DNA from: a virus
IMG/VR virus record: IMGVR_UViG_3300020472_000016
Location: 17,535 to 81,534 of that record
Length of the DNA: 64,000 nucleotides
Reading direction: 5' to 3' (one strand)
Of the stretch, positions 42,701 to 44,863 are shown in pieces. A model generated the notes under the pieces. That model was not told the DNA's origin. It saw only the letters and a list, made by a program, of their open reading frames with translations, and made no database searches. Every line of letters begins with the position of its first letter. Within the stretch, counting starts at the first letter, position 1. The position numbers were made by a program, and so were the translations under genes.

Positions 42701-43226
42701 GATTGATGTTAAGACTGCTGGTGTTGGTTACGCTCAACCACAAGTTGCAATCCACAACGTTGTTGAGGATGACTGGACTGCACCTGAAGGTCCTGCTATG
42801 AACGGTGGTTATGACACCTACGCAGGTGAGGGTACTGACCAAGATGGTAATCCAATCGTAATCGTTGATGGTTATATAACTATCACTTCACAACCTGTTA
42901 ACGTAACAGTTAACCAAGGTCAAATGGCAGGATTTACTGTACTCGCTACGTTTAATCTTTCATCTGATGGTTCTGTAGGATCTACTCCTCTGAACTACCA
43001 GTGGCAACGTAAGCAGTATGGTGAGACCACATGGGCAAACATAACAGGTGCTACAGGTGGTGTTTATACTACTGACTCTGCTGAACAGGCAGACGATGGT
43101 GATGAGTTCCGTGTAGCAATAACTGCTGCTGGTGCTTCACCTGTTTACTCTAACTCTGTAATCCTCTCGGTACAGACTGGTGCAACAGTTATTTCTAACT
43201 TCGTACCAACTCAAATATTCCAATAA
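15768..43226 (+). CDS. Giant modular baseplate/tail protein, 9152 aa
   Basis: A single uninterrupted frame of 27,459 bases. The first 230 residues (containing FVNFLFEYYKSQEKTGRPYN) and residues 680-815 (IKDFYLAKGTKTAAQYLFKI, then a short GEEV-DIFYPRD segment) look like the wedge protein that follows gp6 in cyanophages, the gp7 position. In order after that: GGxGY repeats (about 320-620 and 1140-1355), YHYH-like half domain (1370-1565), propeller-like region (1845-2225), LamG-like (2330-2530), two CBM5/12-like modules (2740-2870), degenerate cupredoxin-like segment (3020-3105), more GGxGY (3205-3410), helical modules, 23 FTC...YPR repeat units (4515-7870), a second LamG-like domain (5145-5315), and an Ig-like end (9035-9143). 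T4 gp7 has 1032 residues, so this is roughly nine times larger. It could be cleaved after translation; no cleavage site is evident. Confidence 0.9.
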   Translation: MFAKTVNISDRVENQLPAFIREEDEQFVNFLFEYYKSQEKTGRPYNILNNLLNYLDLDDYDQKVLASTTVLIKDVDPTNTLIEVESIDGFMDRDGSVMIDNEVIYYENTVRGPDAILTPGLSLEEFNKKRQELENPIQEFDGVRTTFPLNFLGTPVSPVSAEHLAVTVFNVSQVPGVDYSISGSQITFTNPPRARIGTDSVGSCQIVYYIGFADAVVKELTYPNVFDIAGDDSMALSYESLSYSPISEIGLIVNRNGTLQQPYIDYVLTDNNSKIKFFVNITNQDNFHIRSIEYVSASFGTGAHAVTSVGVNGQIEAINVKEGGKGYKLNFAPKVAITSSTEKGTGAAARTLVAGIKDIRLINGGQGYTSYNPPKVKITQPSDMVNGSGATASIQVDDTTGTVSSIKITNSGSGYDFIPAITFVNPSGAIITDPTIDGEGRLDGASITITDGGIGYSNPPVIYIDPAPTGGIDAVADCTVSPDGEIVAVNISNRGRGYLTPPRARVVQPIGAQVLDVTVANGSVTNINLLTGGKGYTDAPSVYIVDDRKGSLGEAIGGTGAQAAATIFNGEITDINIINFGSGYSDSEPPKIYVAEPLAAQASCDVGFGEVTGFTILSSGKEYEPSSLNGCSRGVSDVVTFDKYNNQIFAKESQLAQSDHVSGSSVKNLDSQIISKVFDKFRRQYMPTINIDYTQVNPIQVIKTIKDFYLAKGTKTAAQYLFKILFGEEVDIFYPRDELIKPSDASWVVDTILRAQLISGNPANLTNAQLVQEADVVDQNVKDASVLIENVISIIEGTDIIYELAISEETLTGVFKIPYKTGLVEPLTTTENIITVDSTIGWPEKNGTIIINDQEIVQYKEKSLNQFIECTRSKNAIVEDWDPGTIIYSDIFVYANKGTDEEVKLRVLGIAEAGTTVLEDSGSYYLPGDKLNVAALGSTADDERLQSWLYNVKKLISVTSITPGGLNNQTATVITGNAHGLLVEDKVTIYGANPAVYNGTFEVTARLDDYSFSYSIPTPMTIVPQGNILLSVDLNRGKSSVSTINEVISLFTSNVQNSFFNNDYVYVAASGLPNYKVGPFTGSAMIPGNQRKLLRFPRTVSTISTRTEVAPNSPIGSWVNGVSAWSYKSSEFVTFGPLTGININSGGEDYDAGSKPALEITGGGGTGALATVTVNGSLDSVEVTAEGTGYTEQPLISIVGGGGTGATAQAVVTNGRVTRILVENPGTGYTAQPTISITGGNGAGALAVASVRGPISAVTLSNSGSGYTSKPTIKLNSGEGALAQPIVINGRIVSIAIINSGDAYTSAPKVYINGDGFGAQATAIIGTIGEDKGKVISVSITNKGVGYTQGMTSVRMEAIGQLATFAADVYQWRKNVEYDLSSKYDVARGYVFTGFNNQYGGEYAHVSDPKELRYVVGDNVFLNPATQNFQEVPSNIEHSPIIGWAFDGNPIYGPYGYIDPTDQNSGIRRMRSSYTLKSEVVYDIDTNPTPARTDGPALATYPAGNFINDYKYTFQQGDLDPYNGRFCKTPDYPAGTYAYFVTIDESDAGIPVFPYVIGPEYNSVVDTWNLSLSAVQENIPADVARFRDPYTNVDIDIDRQPNQESDSFVTEKEGDLLIFEIEDIDGDAIISPSEIANEQAITEEAALEIYDYFPSVSTESRVDIEVDTTTKFENARIDGFVVENAGSSYQVNDTLYFDNTGTDGFGASAIIESVQGRTINGYQKEIINDISYGKITTATEHELVAQDEIIVNSRVITDNTNKRFYMSVVTGIEDITVTQVGIGYNTQLPPTYEIITSQGQDINFNIILDETTGKVGEVNIINSGYGYDVDNPPQIRVSHPQQYKKTYYWLSEYYEAAGSIEIFDIVMATDRYMYVCGELTQTNGDTAAFLAKFTDLGVMVWDRTLLPSASIKKARWKSIYLDETSEENNLLYMIGETESQGTATYNPDILIAKYESGFDNSNAPEGIVRWQKEIAGVSGAARRDYAGDIFMDDEQRVYICGWTDTNAVDAYDIWVMQLNNTGDVVEKRKFASNSEGERMEQLHYIGNNKMLWCGVDQDNNDLIFGEMEYDGANIELNYVKRLAISGGDVKRPRFQIDEYNDLFFICDMWNGTKFYGCSFLKIALNQLSTNPTTPEYYFSKTIQPSGNFESINHAGLSIDVFGNVSIATDVKYSDNDLQAVVMSFKYDGTLLKSTNIKDTDDIGFKTRNHIVDNSGDVIIAANKQKPIQTVVNRFDSAPISFAGDIASGAATVTNVSNATSLATGDVVSITSGAGSVTLAAGVKVLTATGTTVTLDTNFGGSGSATGAILSAVDVSGLIEDSSKQANTTATFSDVTKVMHNTADYKFGSGSLKFSGGPTYMKHAGAGLTSNWTASVWSLMEASHASNNPKVEMITIDDALGNGIVVTVDGNAASGNLGKIEMTIAPQGGGGSTIASVGSTYWTTLQDSAFHHWAVVKETPSLGSYTYSVYFDGVQVCTATVATEIGLNDLYIGANKTSPATGNCFLGSIDDVVIEPNSVFTGASFTLPTTQFAITSNNSQLNLIKFDRLHDKRGAYSAFPSTTYTKALTFTETSGINVNNLTNPVITVWAEGSSGLQILDMSDTISTLAPGTYTFTNATHQFASKTSTVPSPLGVKLKVDAIVIPKYYVRDAGFQKIDNVLEFQFNQDVRFTKGTILQQYNSQGVVQAYGTIVEVPTGTLDEPGLGDKYKIGKMFGNFNDTDLFKNNTGEENIIKDVIFQPERAQAEWLTATAYTTDDQVWSDGKIYKATNTATSGATAPTHEIGNVTDGSVIWQYISAAGPIEVALIDHPWPVPSEPLWQATKSYALNDLVYFGRQKYKCTTAGVTGSVAPTHTSGTATDGTVVWTWQSQYDSIHAYARFRPYDAGDYKVKILEVYSGSDFIVGDVISLGGSVTTGPKEGDPKIGQINGVTTVKKVEYVVNLDKDIIRSANTRTDLIYCQALSPHRFLAGDILFVEGFTTAQFNGSFFVEEVFSSRDFLYRMRNAADSEPVFYNNAIFNVKISSKHPTLMLVRNHSYVFDMSDASNFGYFLSFSQDNQFKLEYSFNVIERSGTPGLSSNTETPIVNFTIGGEVTNITYYFDPSRTLSSNSPVGTNSFIDVIKTPYDGTFKIAEVISETEFRFPLEIEPEFNNAEIGLDDQDNPNSYYSTTSTKAIGPINTIKLISPGGFYRKLPIISDIASDRKIEKIKIKNGGTEYAVGVYTQVPIIGDGEGGLCIITVELDVETNSGTITDVNLTDPGKGYTFGSIDVDGITGILGSTLSGSGGELDVVIPDEGTGASVFLTGTEIGKIKTLKNNEFGYGYSHDYTLRPEIAFPVNLQLFNTSILSEIKITDPGAGYTSAPVVVISGGGGLGADAEAIVKNNRLSEIIVKDPGAGYSSQPSVLLKSEFTYVVNLDLNYLQFNFPHGITTGAAIQFRAEDIGSDVGELPKPSSVGLTSLSSTTIYYAIAGNVAGLESDQLRFALTPADSESGNYITFLTQGNGRQVLLTEVFGGKAEAVVETSRFLESEEVFQGETYELANAFGTVSTNDGWQIGPKILKVVNPKGVFVKGGKVQGVISRASGIIDNVQIAKGILNIDAITKTSGRFIDDVGKPSEIVQKIQDSYFYQNFSYVIKSQIPINRWKKQILENNHPAGFNMFGQLELTGGKDISGRKIGTEFTKQVNIDEYTNVNQITSFGAAQPIYSTFNNSEVLFRKKRLTNSEEILTSIVKKIDSISDQFDGATKAFNLTVEGDQVIIKENQMLVTLNGVIQSPGEAYQIVGNQIVFAEAPRPDSKVIYRNVDITVLPIKRLNLTQIGGIFPQIGDIITSKFNNVNSSAKVIDTSTNTVDIIQIIGTTFVNNARVDVSRTGFSAFIGSIDDVNQSTIFEFGETVTKVDLAGETAIIEETNLDLDGNLDNSLVLSKTSGTAQYETGAYNILLNDVIYSAGSKIAAQVTGISPYRDPVTSINLAQAVAFEEDQLITGGSSGAQALVVRVDAEANPPVLYYVKKNTPDFVDGETVTNQNAVNGVISGEPKVGDVVDTLIINKGSSFFGLVFERLISLSNQNVILDNISETTISPVELNNAANRINADFLDYEEVRSTEIEYSGLSGGSLAVNDVIRSINVTYGNPVTDALNRYKDAARSIRNNRQEIIDFATSQIAIDYPGFYHTGDNQIAQMGRFKDAYRLIQKNKEWIIAKSYDEMITQYPGTTIPSATKCKRDLGYFIDALSRDTGWGGTVYTRKLCNMFFPDGSTFQYVNSQANEINYGYGKAYDHMVEALTNTLSGSETIDSVAYTKYNEQSTGGSGGSGITADPSPGDNYGTSGSNATNNGPNNCADVTAALNTLWTNVSEVILSASLTDLIDLSQPVALTPLETKCTRDTGYFIDAIADDLDGDGNYYMVEFTKKFFNTDGVFIGLPETQEAITAFNAAKDLCKNAMRNIMYEQTLATAGYNLNDPTTYSAPYLNSSSTAQYYDPNYSSGSNQGGTNCANVATAIDTLANIATTSFTGAQFTPSAASYTAATGDLILTIGSHSLTTADTVRIEPNSLTFTCAMDGNTANKTYPRSSDPTYNQQIAITAVGATTITVNVGASPIVNHTVTGATYDPVSGVMVLTIGAHTLGVGESIKIATGSLTFSCDQGGTVGTGTYPRSTGASTGDGEDYAYDTAIEITAKTDTTITVNVNGGQGAVTNTNAHTFVSATPNGIQSGGNYTHTFVSAGTNSVSEGGGLAYINSLATVTDGTYEEGENIRVYKFAYKDRAGLGFFTPGDTIKGHKSEANFSCKGANSGLRWLYTNALTGTFQNREYITNTKLTNVAGASNVTVTPTNATYDAATGHLTITVAAHGFSTGNEVSIAANAIRFTCGMDANATQHDYPRLTDPVANNVRLPIIKTTASTFTVNVGSSPLKHYTPTGVDYQPDTGVMSITIGPNNLNVGEKIRFKPESLVFTCDQDGNQTEHAYPRSSDPFYNTSCNIDGITSSTYSITGASYLPAKGTLNLTIANHGFSNGEMIKIADNSLTFTCTNDNNATNHTYPRTTDPASYQWLPISVVDNNTIGVQIGVSTDISVHTFVSATSNNITKQDGGVIVVNVLNSSPSTNTTLHTFVRGEDAIITGGDYAHTFVSAVSNSFTVYPAKARLTSLDKRSGSNSLVLESNAYLTHDLSDVNAFGSSNFTVEMWIKAKAVTGGQYLFDFRTSGLSETGSLSLYLDGGSIKLAYDSADVISGSHGISAGTWTHVAVSKTSGITKVWVGGVQVGTDYSDSNTYYERKITIGAAQDGANFYQGHIDNFIITKGVSKYQASFTPPVIFTTNDDISFSMSNEHPIIMSDKDSYATFTGTTNSAAAAKKVNYANKEIIVEDVQLSRDEHRRAADMLELNRAWIAETAVNKMKAKYPDLLMPGDTADGIGPQQGTTFCLRDTQEFILKGIIDDIRYGGNYNSTIAARSYLTAYEGLEHIANEVLQSIYTYRELAPICNYVLTTTSTDLENYGVDGDGNPIKYTDILRIPNNFSSPIAQTIQDEIVALGDEIGDIIGPTGQRFRDAGDMIWKNRDVIANEAVGWLEATYQKDINGTVYDFYTNPNANANKCTHEIKTYILPAIVADLVTGGNSGIRNVTAKFLNANGELYSVDNELSAVLDVYEYVGKLCKHAINNTLVTKGSTAAELGVPSEYQDDYHVNEYTELTVYRDDTITIDSEGYNAFRTSNDRLLDAADMLERNANVIAWEAVHTMNDLSKYLNFGVPDGAQNCVDDVLDVLGAVVHDIRKGGNSKTWDAASLYLNKEDKSLIQLNGRQHTHQYVRSELDAIYTGGNYDHTFVTAATNAVVDDGSNNFTPTNVVYTPGDGKLVITMPNHGLATSNTITIAEESLTFTCSMDEHASKHKYPRKGDPAYGKSIAILETTISTITVNVGASPIVNYNVSNADYNAVTGDLTMNVGAHTLQPGTSIRFRDGALTFSCDRDDYATEHSYPRISDPVYNTSVNVSSVGTTTSTPTDASYDTSTGIVTITQNGHGFTGETTASTSDAAYNPNTGIMTITSNGHGFAAGDSVKIAGNSLTFTCGFDGDLSNHTYPRSTDPAYNSWLPVLNVTTNTFDVQVLKEIPSTNVTVHTFVSATASNITKANDYVMIDENALSMSCDTGSGAQTKTYPRPQDPAYKAWLPISNVQLNTFDIQVLSTVPSTNTNAHTFVSFASNGLSRQTGNITVNVGVAPGEDAAAISVLKLATEMAIMTMRNAFGRENLYIFDPEPDPDGDTTPAGGDESIDNVDVESYERNAVKDRFINAADLIERNIRLIAEESIAAALVQYPSLNIPGGNINCVHDLTDFLDSMVWNLRHGGNNKVFHAAEYYVNEGLTHNTEATWITNYARDLAIQVMRNESLALNYGRDPAFDTAVPIVSVASTQHTATDASYDAGTGLLTLTVAGHGFAEGNRVNIADNSLTFTCSMDGNYSNHTYPRLSDPVSNQWLPIISTSTDTFTVNVGVSRIKKFTPTAISYEPNTGNLIMTVGVHDLAVGTNLKIEPNSLTFTCAMDNGATNHTYPRITDPVHDEPIEIVGVTETTVTVNVGTTGITNFDIHDAEFNPTSGQLDINIGAHTFREGESVKLGTNALTFTCAMDSHATDHAYPRASGPGGPDAGYNTSISIDKIGLDTYDITNAGYNPTTGVMTVTIPSHGFKGRTTHTPTGVEYTPATGKMIISLANHGFQNDDRVKIGQNGLVFTCGMDGHTTNHAYPRNYNSSAPGGEDYAYDKWLHVTNVTQNTFEVNVGVSSNQTEHTFVNSVTNCLTHAGDHVKVCTKAIGFKCTKDGNSTTHSYPRQSDPSYDEWLPVTNAGTDTFDIFVGFSGPNDNYTHTFAANTDLTPTNAAYDPNSGKMTLTVNDHGMQNGDTIWIEDGAVTFRCGEDSQSSDHAYPRNITDTFTITGATYDAAAGVMECTVANHGFGNGAMVKFAPGSIKFTCSMDNYDTTHAYPRHDDPIADKWIPVFNVETNTFQVRVGQSIEKQWTPSAAAYSPTTGVMDLTIGAHNFRAGASLTPSNADYNPTSGIMRLTIAGHNIAEGEHIKIADNALTFTCTLDGGSAQKTYPRPSTISHTATTGTTHDPSTGILHINTTSAHDLTNGDWVKFADNSLTFTCGLDGDQTNHSYPRADDPMSGKWVQISNATASGFDVQVLNSIPQSNTSTHVFVSATSNGIQTRDPFSGRWMEVREVGTDWIDVKVLTTAPSTNTNPHTFISAAANCIQTSGDSVRISANSITFTCNKDSNATQHTYPRAAMNAAGGADPVYNGAAKIVAVTDTTISVWVGTSANTTSHSFVSAAANAVRSGGTYTHNFASADANGLSQQRDWAHNNYIPISDVTTNTFSVQLLQKIPSTNTTTHVFQSAASNSIHRGVIQKQNGWIQLNVGTSSNTSWHGFKFADSGALISGGYYDHSFISASTGAVHTGGDYIHDFVSAVTNGITRQNPSGIVTLDIGASGPNDQYTHTFVSAANGALITGGNYAHKFVSATDRALVSGGNYEHTFVSAASNSVNVTGGSQLTPTNAAYDPLTGHLTLTFGSAHGLTANINTVTIDNNAIQFSCEFDGNSSTHGYPRSTDPASGTTLTIISNTTDTITVNIGSTPEVNFNVTDATYDAGTGNLTLDIGSNSLQGPTLGLTPTDAAYNPTTGIITLTINGHGFANGEYIKIADNGLTFTCTQGGGNHSYPRVTDPASGKWLTISNVQTNTFDVQVLDTVPSTNTTTHTLVSIANGCVDKAGESVMVRPNSLTFTCQQDNYSTNHTYPRAKDPSFDRPIPIVGKSGQTITIDVGNSAIVTYTPTNATYDAATGYLAVTIGAHGLSTGTTVKLAPNSFTFTCTRDGNTAQKTYPRGGHTFAQKFYADLDFYPYNQGEYVITADTANPKCADVASAITSLMGLYTDAIATPASLTDGTISKTLPNIWPVKYASEMVMRDVSVTFDQNGATTGDWNTTCVGVADKIEGLMDIVINTIELASGGGGSHLDAVEREVPWRFNNNYQFYTCYNVTSATDTLFDVLLSTLGGGSKSDKHCARHILFNYHAITAKAFERTQNNHPDTTADITFAENMVKALMYDLNTGGNQGMLKLANSWFDGEGNFIAFGNIVRQHLLFYVTRIREYVKRGLYDYNNDTQWAGYDLYLEPSNTAAINNRFEYEKESTEFTIDSSINLAFHALNRSQAPSTNKIDYINSDNITNMTNVYDEGEDYNTDPELILLTPTIEVGFERRENTVTVHKPNFFSRGDVLAYVPASQDLDPNLQDQEYYYVLNAEADYFEVTREKRHDARYRQFAFDQSLKGQQRLQTVVRTGINMPAMVSPVRDNAQPISAGFNTADYLVGSTSNASSEVVRTMNNEADIIKLYKKFNIDAATGRFTNGETIQVQGATANNGIVVQTSALTGDQSNEGWIYVEDMNGTFSDNDVLEGVTSGITNAVNGTSVERMLINTSRGAFKQDEKIFNKGNSAEADIVKYENSAGALVGNSGGRITIDIETIQDDFTDGDVIYGSITDKILDIAYITATGFEELTLNQYVHAESQVECDVNNIIRDGGYAGNFTAGDVVYLLAGTTIKQPGFTAVVTKYQAFDDSVTPNIPHKIWIANLRPYGTNSQGEVVTPDPQELASGGTAIGKFENLNNFPIILAEMSSVTVTNYNSYGRVSGKDITGDTGRIWLEDVVGDFPSNITIKSDAGWYAGVTQSKGLVGRCNRFFRGFDGTQTSFKLTTNNGEAYFPDPAGHLLVFTNGVLQPPGGTQAYTAFSDQIQFTEPPTIGSEFIGYYVGKLRQLDDISFEFDSLRSSFNLRYAGGFYSLTLTEGVSSSTILPENNIVVSLNGVIQEPGVGYELVGSRIIFAEVPRAGSTFVAFSYIGSDADVIAATVVPPIEAGDLLQIDGEGENREVALIESSNSLITFEYTGTVKGRGAAALAQITSGEMTTAIITSPGDGYSSRPNVDVISSSGFDGRVRALMGLLRIDVKTAGVGYAQPQVAIHNVVEDDWTAPEGPAMNGGYDTYAGEGTDQDGNPIVIVDGYITITSQPVNVTVNQGQMAGFTVLATFNLSSDGSVGSTPLNYQWQRKQYGETTWANITGATGGVYTTDSAEQADDGDEFRVAITAAGASPVYSNSVILSVQTGATVISNFVPTQIFQ
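16730..17620 (+). repeat. GGxGYxxPP beta-repeat array, first block in the giant protein
   Basis: About seven tandem units, each 35-45 residues, with cores such as GGKGYKLNFAP, GGQGYTSYNPPKVKI, GGIGYSNPPVIYI, RGRGYLTPPRARV, GGKGYTDAPSVYI and FGSGYSDSEPPKIYV. Each unit is 'I-x-x-G-G-x-G-Y-x-x-P-P-x-h-x-h' followed by a Gly/Ala segment. It probably forms stacked beta structure. The motif recurs at 19190-19830 and 25390-26000 and in four other proteins of the window. Confidence 0.8.
19190..19830 (+). repeat. GGxGYxxPP beta-repeat array, second block
   Basis: Five to six units (SGGEDYDAGSKPALEITGGG, EGTGYTEQPLISIVGGGG, PGTGYTAQPTISITGGNG, SGSGYTSKPTIKL, KGVGYTQG) separated by Gly/Ala-rich 'GGTGALATV' turns. 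These copies are more alike than those of the first block, pointing to more recent duplication. Confidence 0.78.
19870..20450 (+). other. YHYH-like domain inside the giant protein (lacks the YHYH motif)
   Basis: HSPIIGWAFDGNPIYGPYGY, then after a linker the segment containing YNGRFCKTPDYPAGTYAYFV, match the second half of the YHYH domain seen complete in the next gene (43740-44350). The His-rich first half with the YHYH tetrad itself is missing. Confidence 0.72.
21300..22450 (+). other. Beta-propeller-like region of the giant protein
   Basis: Several consecutive units follow the pattern 'x-Y-V-C-G-x-T...D-x-x-h-x-K-F/Y-x-x-x-G-x-h-x-W': MYVCGELTQTNGDTAAFLAK, YMIGETESQGTATYNPDILI, VYICGWTDTNAVDAYDIWVM, MLWCGVDQDNND, FFICDMWNGTKFYGCSFLKI. 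This matches the SBBP/Delta-60-type blades of surface propellers. Blade number looks like five to seven; closure is not established. Confidence 0.55.
22760..23360 (+). other. LamG/concanavalin-like domain 1 of the giant protein
   Basis: The order 'YKFGSGSLKFSG', 'WTASVWSLMEA', 'FHHWAVVKE', 'YSVYFDGVQV', 'LYIGAN', 'FLGSIDDVVI' is the jelly-roll signature of LamG/LamG-like jellyroll folds, which commonly bind glycans. Receptor or capsule binding is a plausible role. Confidence 0.7.
23990..24380 (+). other. Tandem carbohydrate-binding-like modules (CBM5/12 type)
   Basis: Two copies about 60 residues apart share 'W-x-A/T-x-x-Y-x-x-x-D-x-V-x-x-x-x-x-x-Y-K-x-T', then 'T-S/G-x-x-A-P-T-H-x-x-G-x-x-T-D-G-x-V-x-W'. 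Copy 1 contains WLTATAYTTDDQVWSDGKIY and copy 2 WQATKSYALNDLVYFGRQKY. The aromatic pattern is that of small chitin/cellulose-binding modules widely reused in phage tail proteins. Confidence 0.68.
24830..25080 (+). other. Degenerate cupredoxin-like segment in the giant protein
   Basis: HPTLMLVRNHSYVFDMSDAS followed by NFGYFLSFS parallels the strand pattern of the intact copper-type domain at 46110-46360 (PGLVLFRGHTYKLYNTTGAN, then HPLKL). The His of the 'NHPL' turn is replaced by Tyr in GYFL, and the expected C-x-x-H-x-x-M end is replaced by ITYYFDPSRTLSS. Probably a non-metal-binding relative. Confidence 0.45.
28170..29150 (+). repeat. Helical 'AADMLERN' modules, first group
   Basis: RYKDAARSIRNNRQEIIDFA and RFKDAYRLIQKNKEWIIAKS each precede an 'x-x-Y-P-G' turn. 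TKCKRDLGYFIDALSRD and TKCTRDTGYFIDAIADD are their second helices. Further modules start near 31870, 32390, 32880, 34600 and 39890, many ending in 'D-x-x-x-G-G-N'. They interrupt the beta-repeat array. Confidence 0.7.
29330..39370 (+). repeat. Array of 23 'FTC...YPR' beta-repeat units in the giant protein
   Basis: The core unit is 'T-P-T-x-A-x-Y-D-x-x-T-G-x-h-x-h-T-h-x-x-H-x-h', then 'V-K-I-A-x-N-S-L-T-F-T-C', a Met-Asp-Gly-Asn loop, 'H-T-Y-P-R-x-x-D-P', and often 'W-L-P-I-x-N-V-x-T-N-T-F-D-V-Q-V' plus 'T-H-T-F-V-S-A'. I count 23 YPR-containing copies. Nearly every unit has a single Cys at the same place. Copies are similar in protein but diverged in DNA. Helical modules and a LamG-like domain interrupt the array at about 31200-33130 and 34580-34930. 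Confidence 0.85.
31200..31710 (+). other. LamG/concanavalin-like domain 2 of the giant protein
   Basis: The order 'RSGSNSLVLESNAYLTHD', 'FTVEMWIKAK', 'SLSLYLDGGSIKLAY', 'GTWTHVAVSK', 'TKVWVGGVQVG', 'ITIGAAQDG', 'FYQGHIDNFIITKGVSKY' is a clear LamG/concanavalin-like jelly roll, better conserved than the copy at 22760. Glycan binding is the usual property of the family. Confidence 0.8.
42870..43200 (+). other. Ig-like domain at the C-terminus of the giant protein
   Basis: ITSQPVNVTVNQGQMAGFTV, then LNYQWQRKQYG, ANITGATGGVYTTDSAEQAD and a final DGDEFRVAIT strand give the classic immunoglobulin-like order: a 'QP.n.tv..G..a.F.v' strand, the core Trp, then 'D...Y.v'. A similar Ig-like domain closes the next gene product (44455-44760). 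Confidence 0.75.
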
Positions 43227-43239
43227 ATAATTAGAAACT

Positions 43240-44838
43240 ATGGCTGCCACGTCATCATACAACGCAGGAACAAAAATGCTCACAGTGGATGGGGATGGAC
43301 TCCCCGATCCAGTGTTGTATGGTACGTTCCCTAATAACGACAATCCTAATGCTGTAACAGAGCAGGATTTTGAGCATACTTTCTATTTTAGAGGTGGTTC
43401 ATTTGGTACTGCTCGTACATTTGATACTCCTTCATTCACACAGAATGGTTATCTTGTAGATGTACCTTTGTCTACAGCAGACAATGATTTGTTAGGTGTT
43501 GAGATCCAAGTAGGGGACAGGATTCTGTTTGTTTTTGATAAGCAAACTGCTAATGAGAAGAAGCAAGTATTTGTGTATAGAGGAACTAGTCAAACTGTTA
43601 CTCCTGGTGAGTTTTGGAGAGAGACATCAAATAATCTTGAGTTAGTTGTAGACTATAGTAGAAGTAATCATACTGGTACTCTAGAATATTTTGATCAAAG
43701 AAATGCTAGATCAAATGTACCTTTAGGTATTGTTGGTGTTACTGCTAATGGTGTAGCAATCTTTAATCCTAGTGCTGGAGCAGGTGGTAACCCACCAACA
43801 GGATTTCAGTGGAATGCACATTATGAAGACTCTCCTGTAGATTTTGGAGATGATTCATGTGGTGGACACCCAGAGAATACAGGACAGTATCACTATCACG
43901 ACACACATTTCCTAGAGTGTTGGCAGAATAATGCTGTGATGGCAGGATATAATGATTACTATGGTTCTAGTCAGTTTAATGGTGATAATTTAAGACATCC
44001 AGACGGTCATTCTAAGATAATTGGTGTTTCGTTTGATGGTTTCCCTGTATATGGACCGTATATTTACTCTAATCCATGGGACAATTCATCATCTAAAATT
44101 TTAGCAAGTAGTTCATATAGAGTTAGATCCGAAGAAGCACCAGGTAGACCTACTTACGGTAATACTACTGCCAACCCTCCTGCTGGATCATTGATGCAGG
44201 ATTGGGAATATGCAGAAGGTACTGGTGTTCTTGATTTCCATAATGGAAGATTCTGTGTAACACCAGAATATCCTACAGGAACATATGCATACTTCTTAGC
44301 AACTGAAGAAGGTAATGAAGGTGCATTAGATCCACAGTTCCCTTATATGATGGGAACTACTTCTCGTGAAACTCTCAATAAACCAGCCAATGATGGTGCT
44401 GCTGCACCTCCAGGAGACGGTGGTGATGGAGGAGGAGAGGCTCCACCTGCTACTATTCTGATTGGTGCACAACCACAGAATGCTACTGTTGCTCAAAGTA
44501 CAACAGCTACATTTACGATTACTGCCTCTATCAGTCCTGAGGATGGACCTAAGACTTATCAATGGTACAGATCTACAGACGGTGGATATTCATTCGCTGT
44601 TCTTACAGGATCTACTGCTAATAGTCTTACCTTCACTGCGTTGTCATATATGTCTGGATACAAATTCAGATGTGTAATTGAGGGACCAATCGGTGCACCT
44701 GCTGCACAGAACTCTCCTCTAACAACTGACGTTGCTACTCTCACCGTAACTGGTGGAGGCGGTGGTCAGCAAGCAGAGAACTTCGATGGTACTAATGCTA
44801 CCTTCGATACTACTGGTATCACCTTCGATGCCACCTAA
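43240..44838 (+). CDS. YHYH-domain and Ig-like virion protein, 532 aa
   Basis: Residues 1-150 are beta-rich without a named family. Residues 167-371 form a complete YHYH domain: HPENTGQYHYHDTHFLECW, then GVSFDGFPVYGPYIY, then FHNGRFCVTPEYPTGTYAYF. The His cluster suggests metal binding, unproven. Residues 385-400 are a Gly/Pro/Ala linker. Residues 405-507 are Ig-like (AQPQNATVAQSTTATFTITA, then KTYQWYRSTDGG). The product is short of charged residues and has no signal peptide, as expected for a virion protein. It starts 14 bases after the giant gene. AATAAATA at 43222 resembles a late box but is too close to the start to be convincing. Confidence 0.85.
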   Translation: MAATSSYNAGTKMLTVDGDGLPDPVLYGTFPNNDNPNAVTEQDFEHTFYFRGGSFGTARTFDTPSFTQNGYLVDVPLSTADNDLLGVEIQVGDRILFVFDKQTANEKKQVFVYRGTSQTVTPGEFWRETSNNLELVVDYSRSNHTGTLEYFDQRNARSNVPLGIVGVTANGVAIFNPSAGAGGNPPTGFQWNAHYEDSPVDFGDDSCGGHPENTGQYHYHDTHFLECWQNNAVMAGYNDYYGSSQFNGDNLRHPDGHSKIIGVSFDGFPVYGPYIYSNPWDNSSSKILASSSYRVRSEEAPGRPTYGNTTANPPAGSLMQDWEYAEGTGVLDFHNGRFCVTPEYPTGTYAYFLATEEGNEGALDPQFPYMMGTTSRETLNKPANDGAAAPPGDGGDGGGEAPPATILIGAQPQNATVAQSTTATFTITASISPEDGPKTYQWYRSTDGGYSFAVLTGSTANSLTFTALSYMSGYKFRCVIEGPIGAPAAQNSPLTTDVATLTVTGGGGGQQAENFDGTNATFDTTGITFDAT

Positions 44839-44841
44839 ATA
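44834..44841 (+). promoter_or_regulatory. Late-promoter-like box
   Basis: CCTAAATA overlaps the stop of the preceding gene and lies 22 bases before ATG 44864, a position comparable to ACTAAATA before 48246. It shares TAAATA with the T4-type late box. Confidence 0.4.
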
Positions 44842-44863
44842 ACACTGTACAAACTGTAGAAAC

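Noticed and set aside
43222-43229. AATAAATA as a late promoter for the YHYH gene
   Set aside because: It lies only 11 bases before the start codon, leaving no room for a leader with a ribosome-binding site; it overlaps the stop region of the giant gene.
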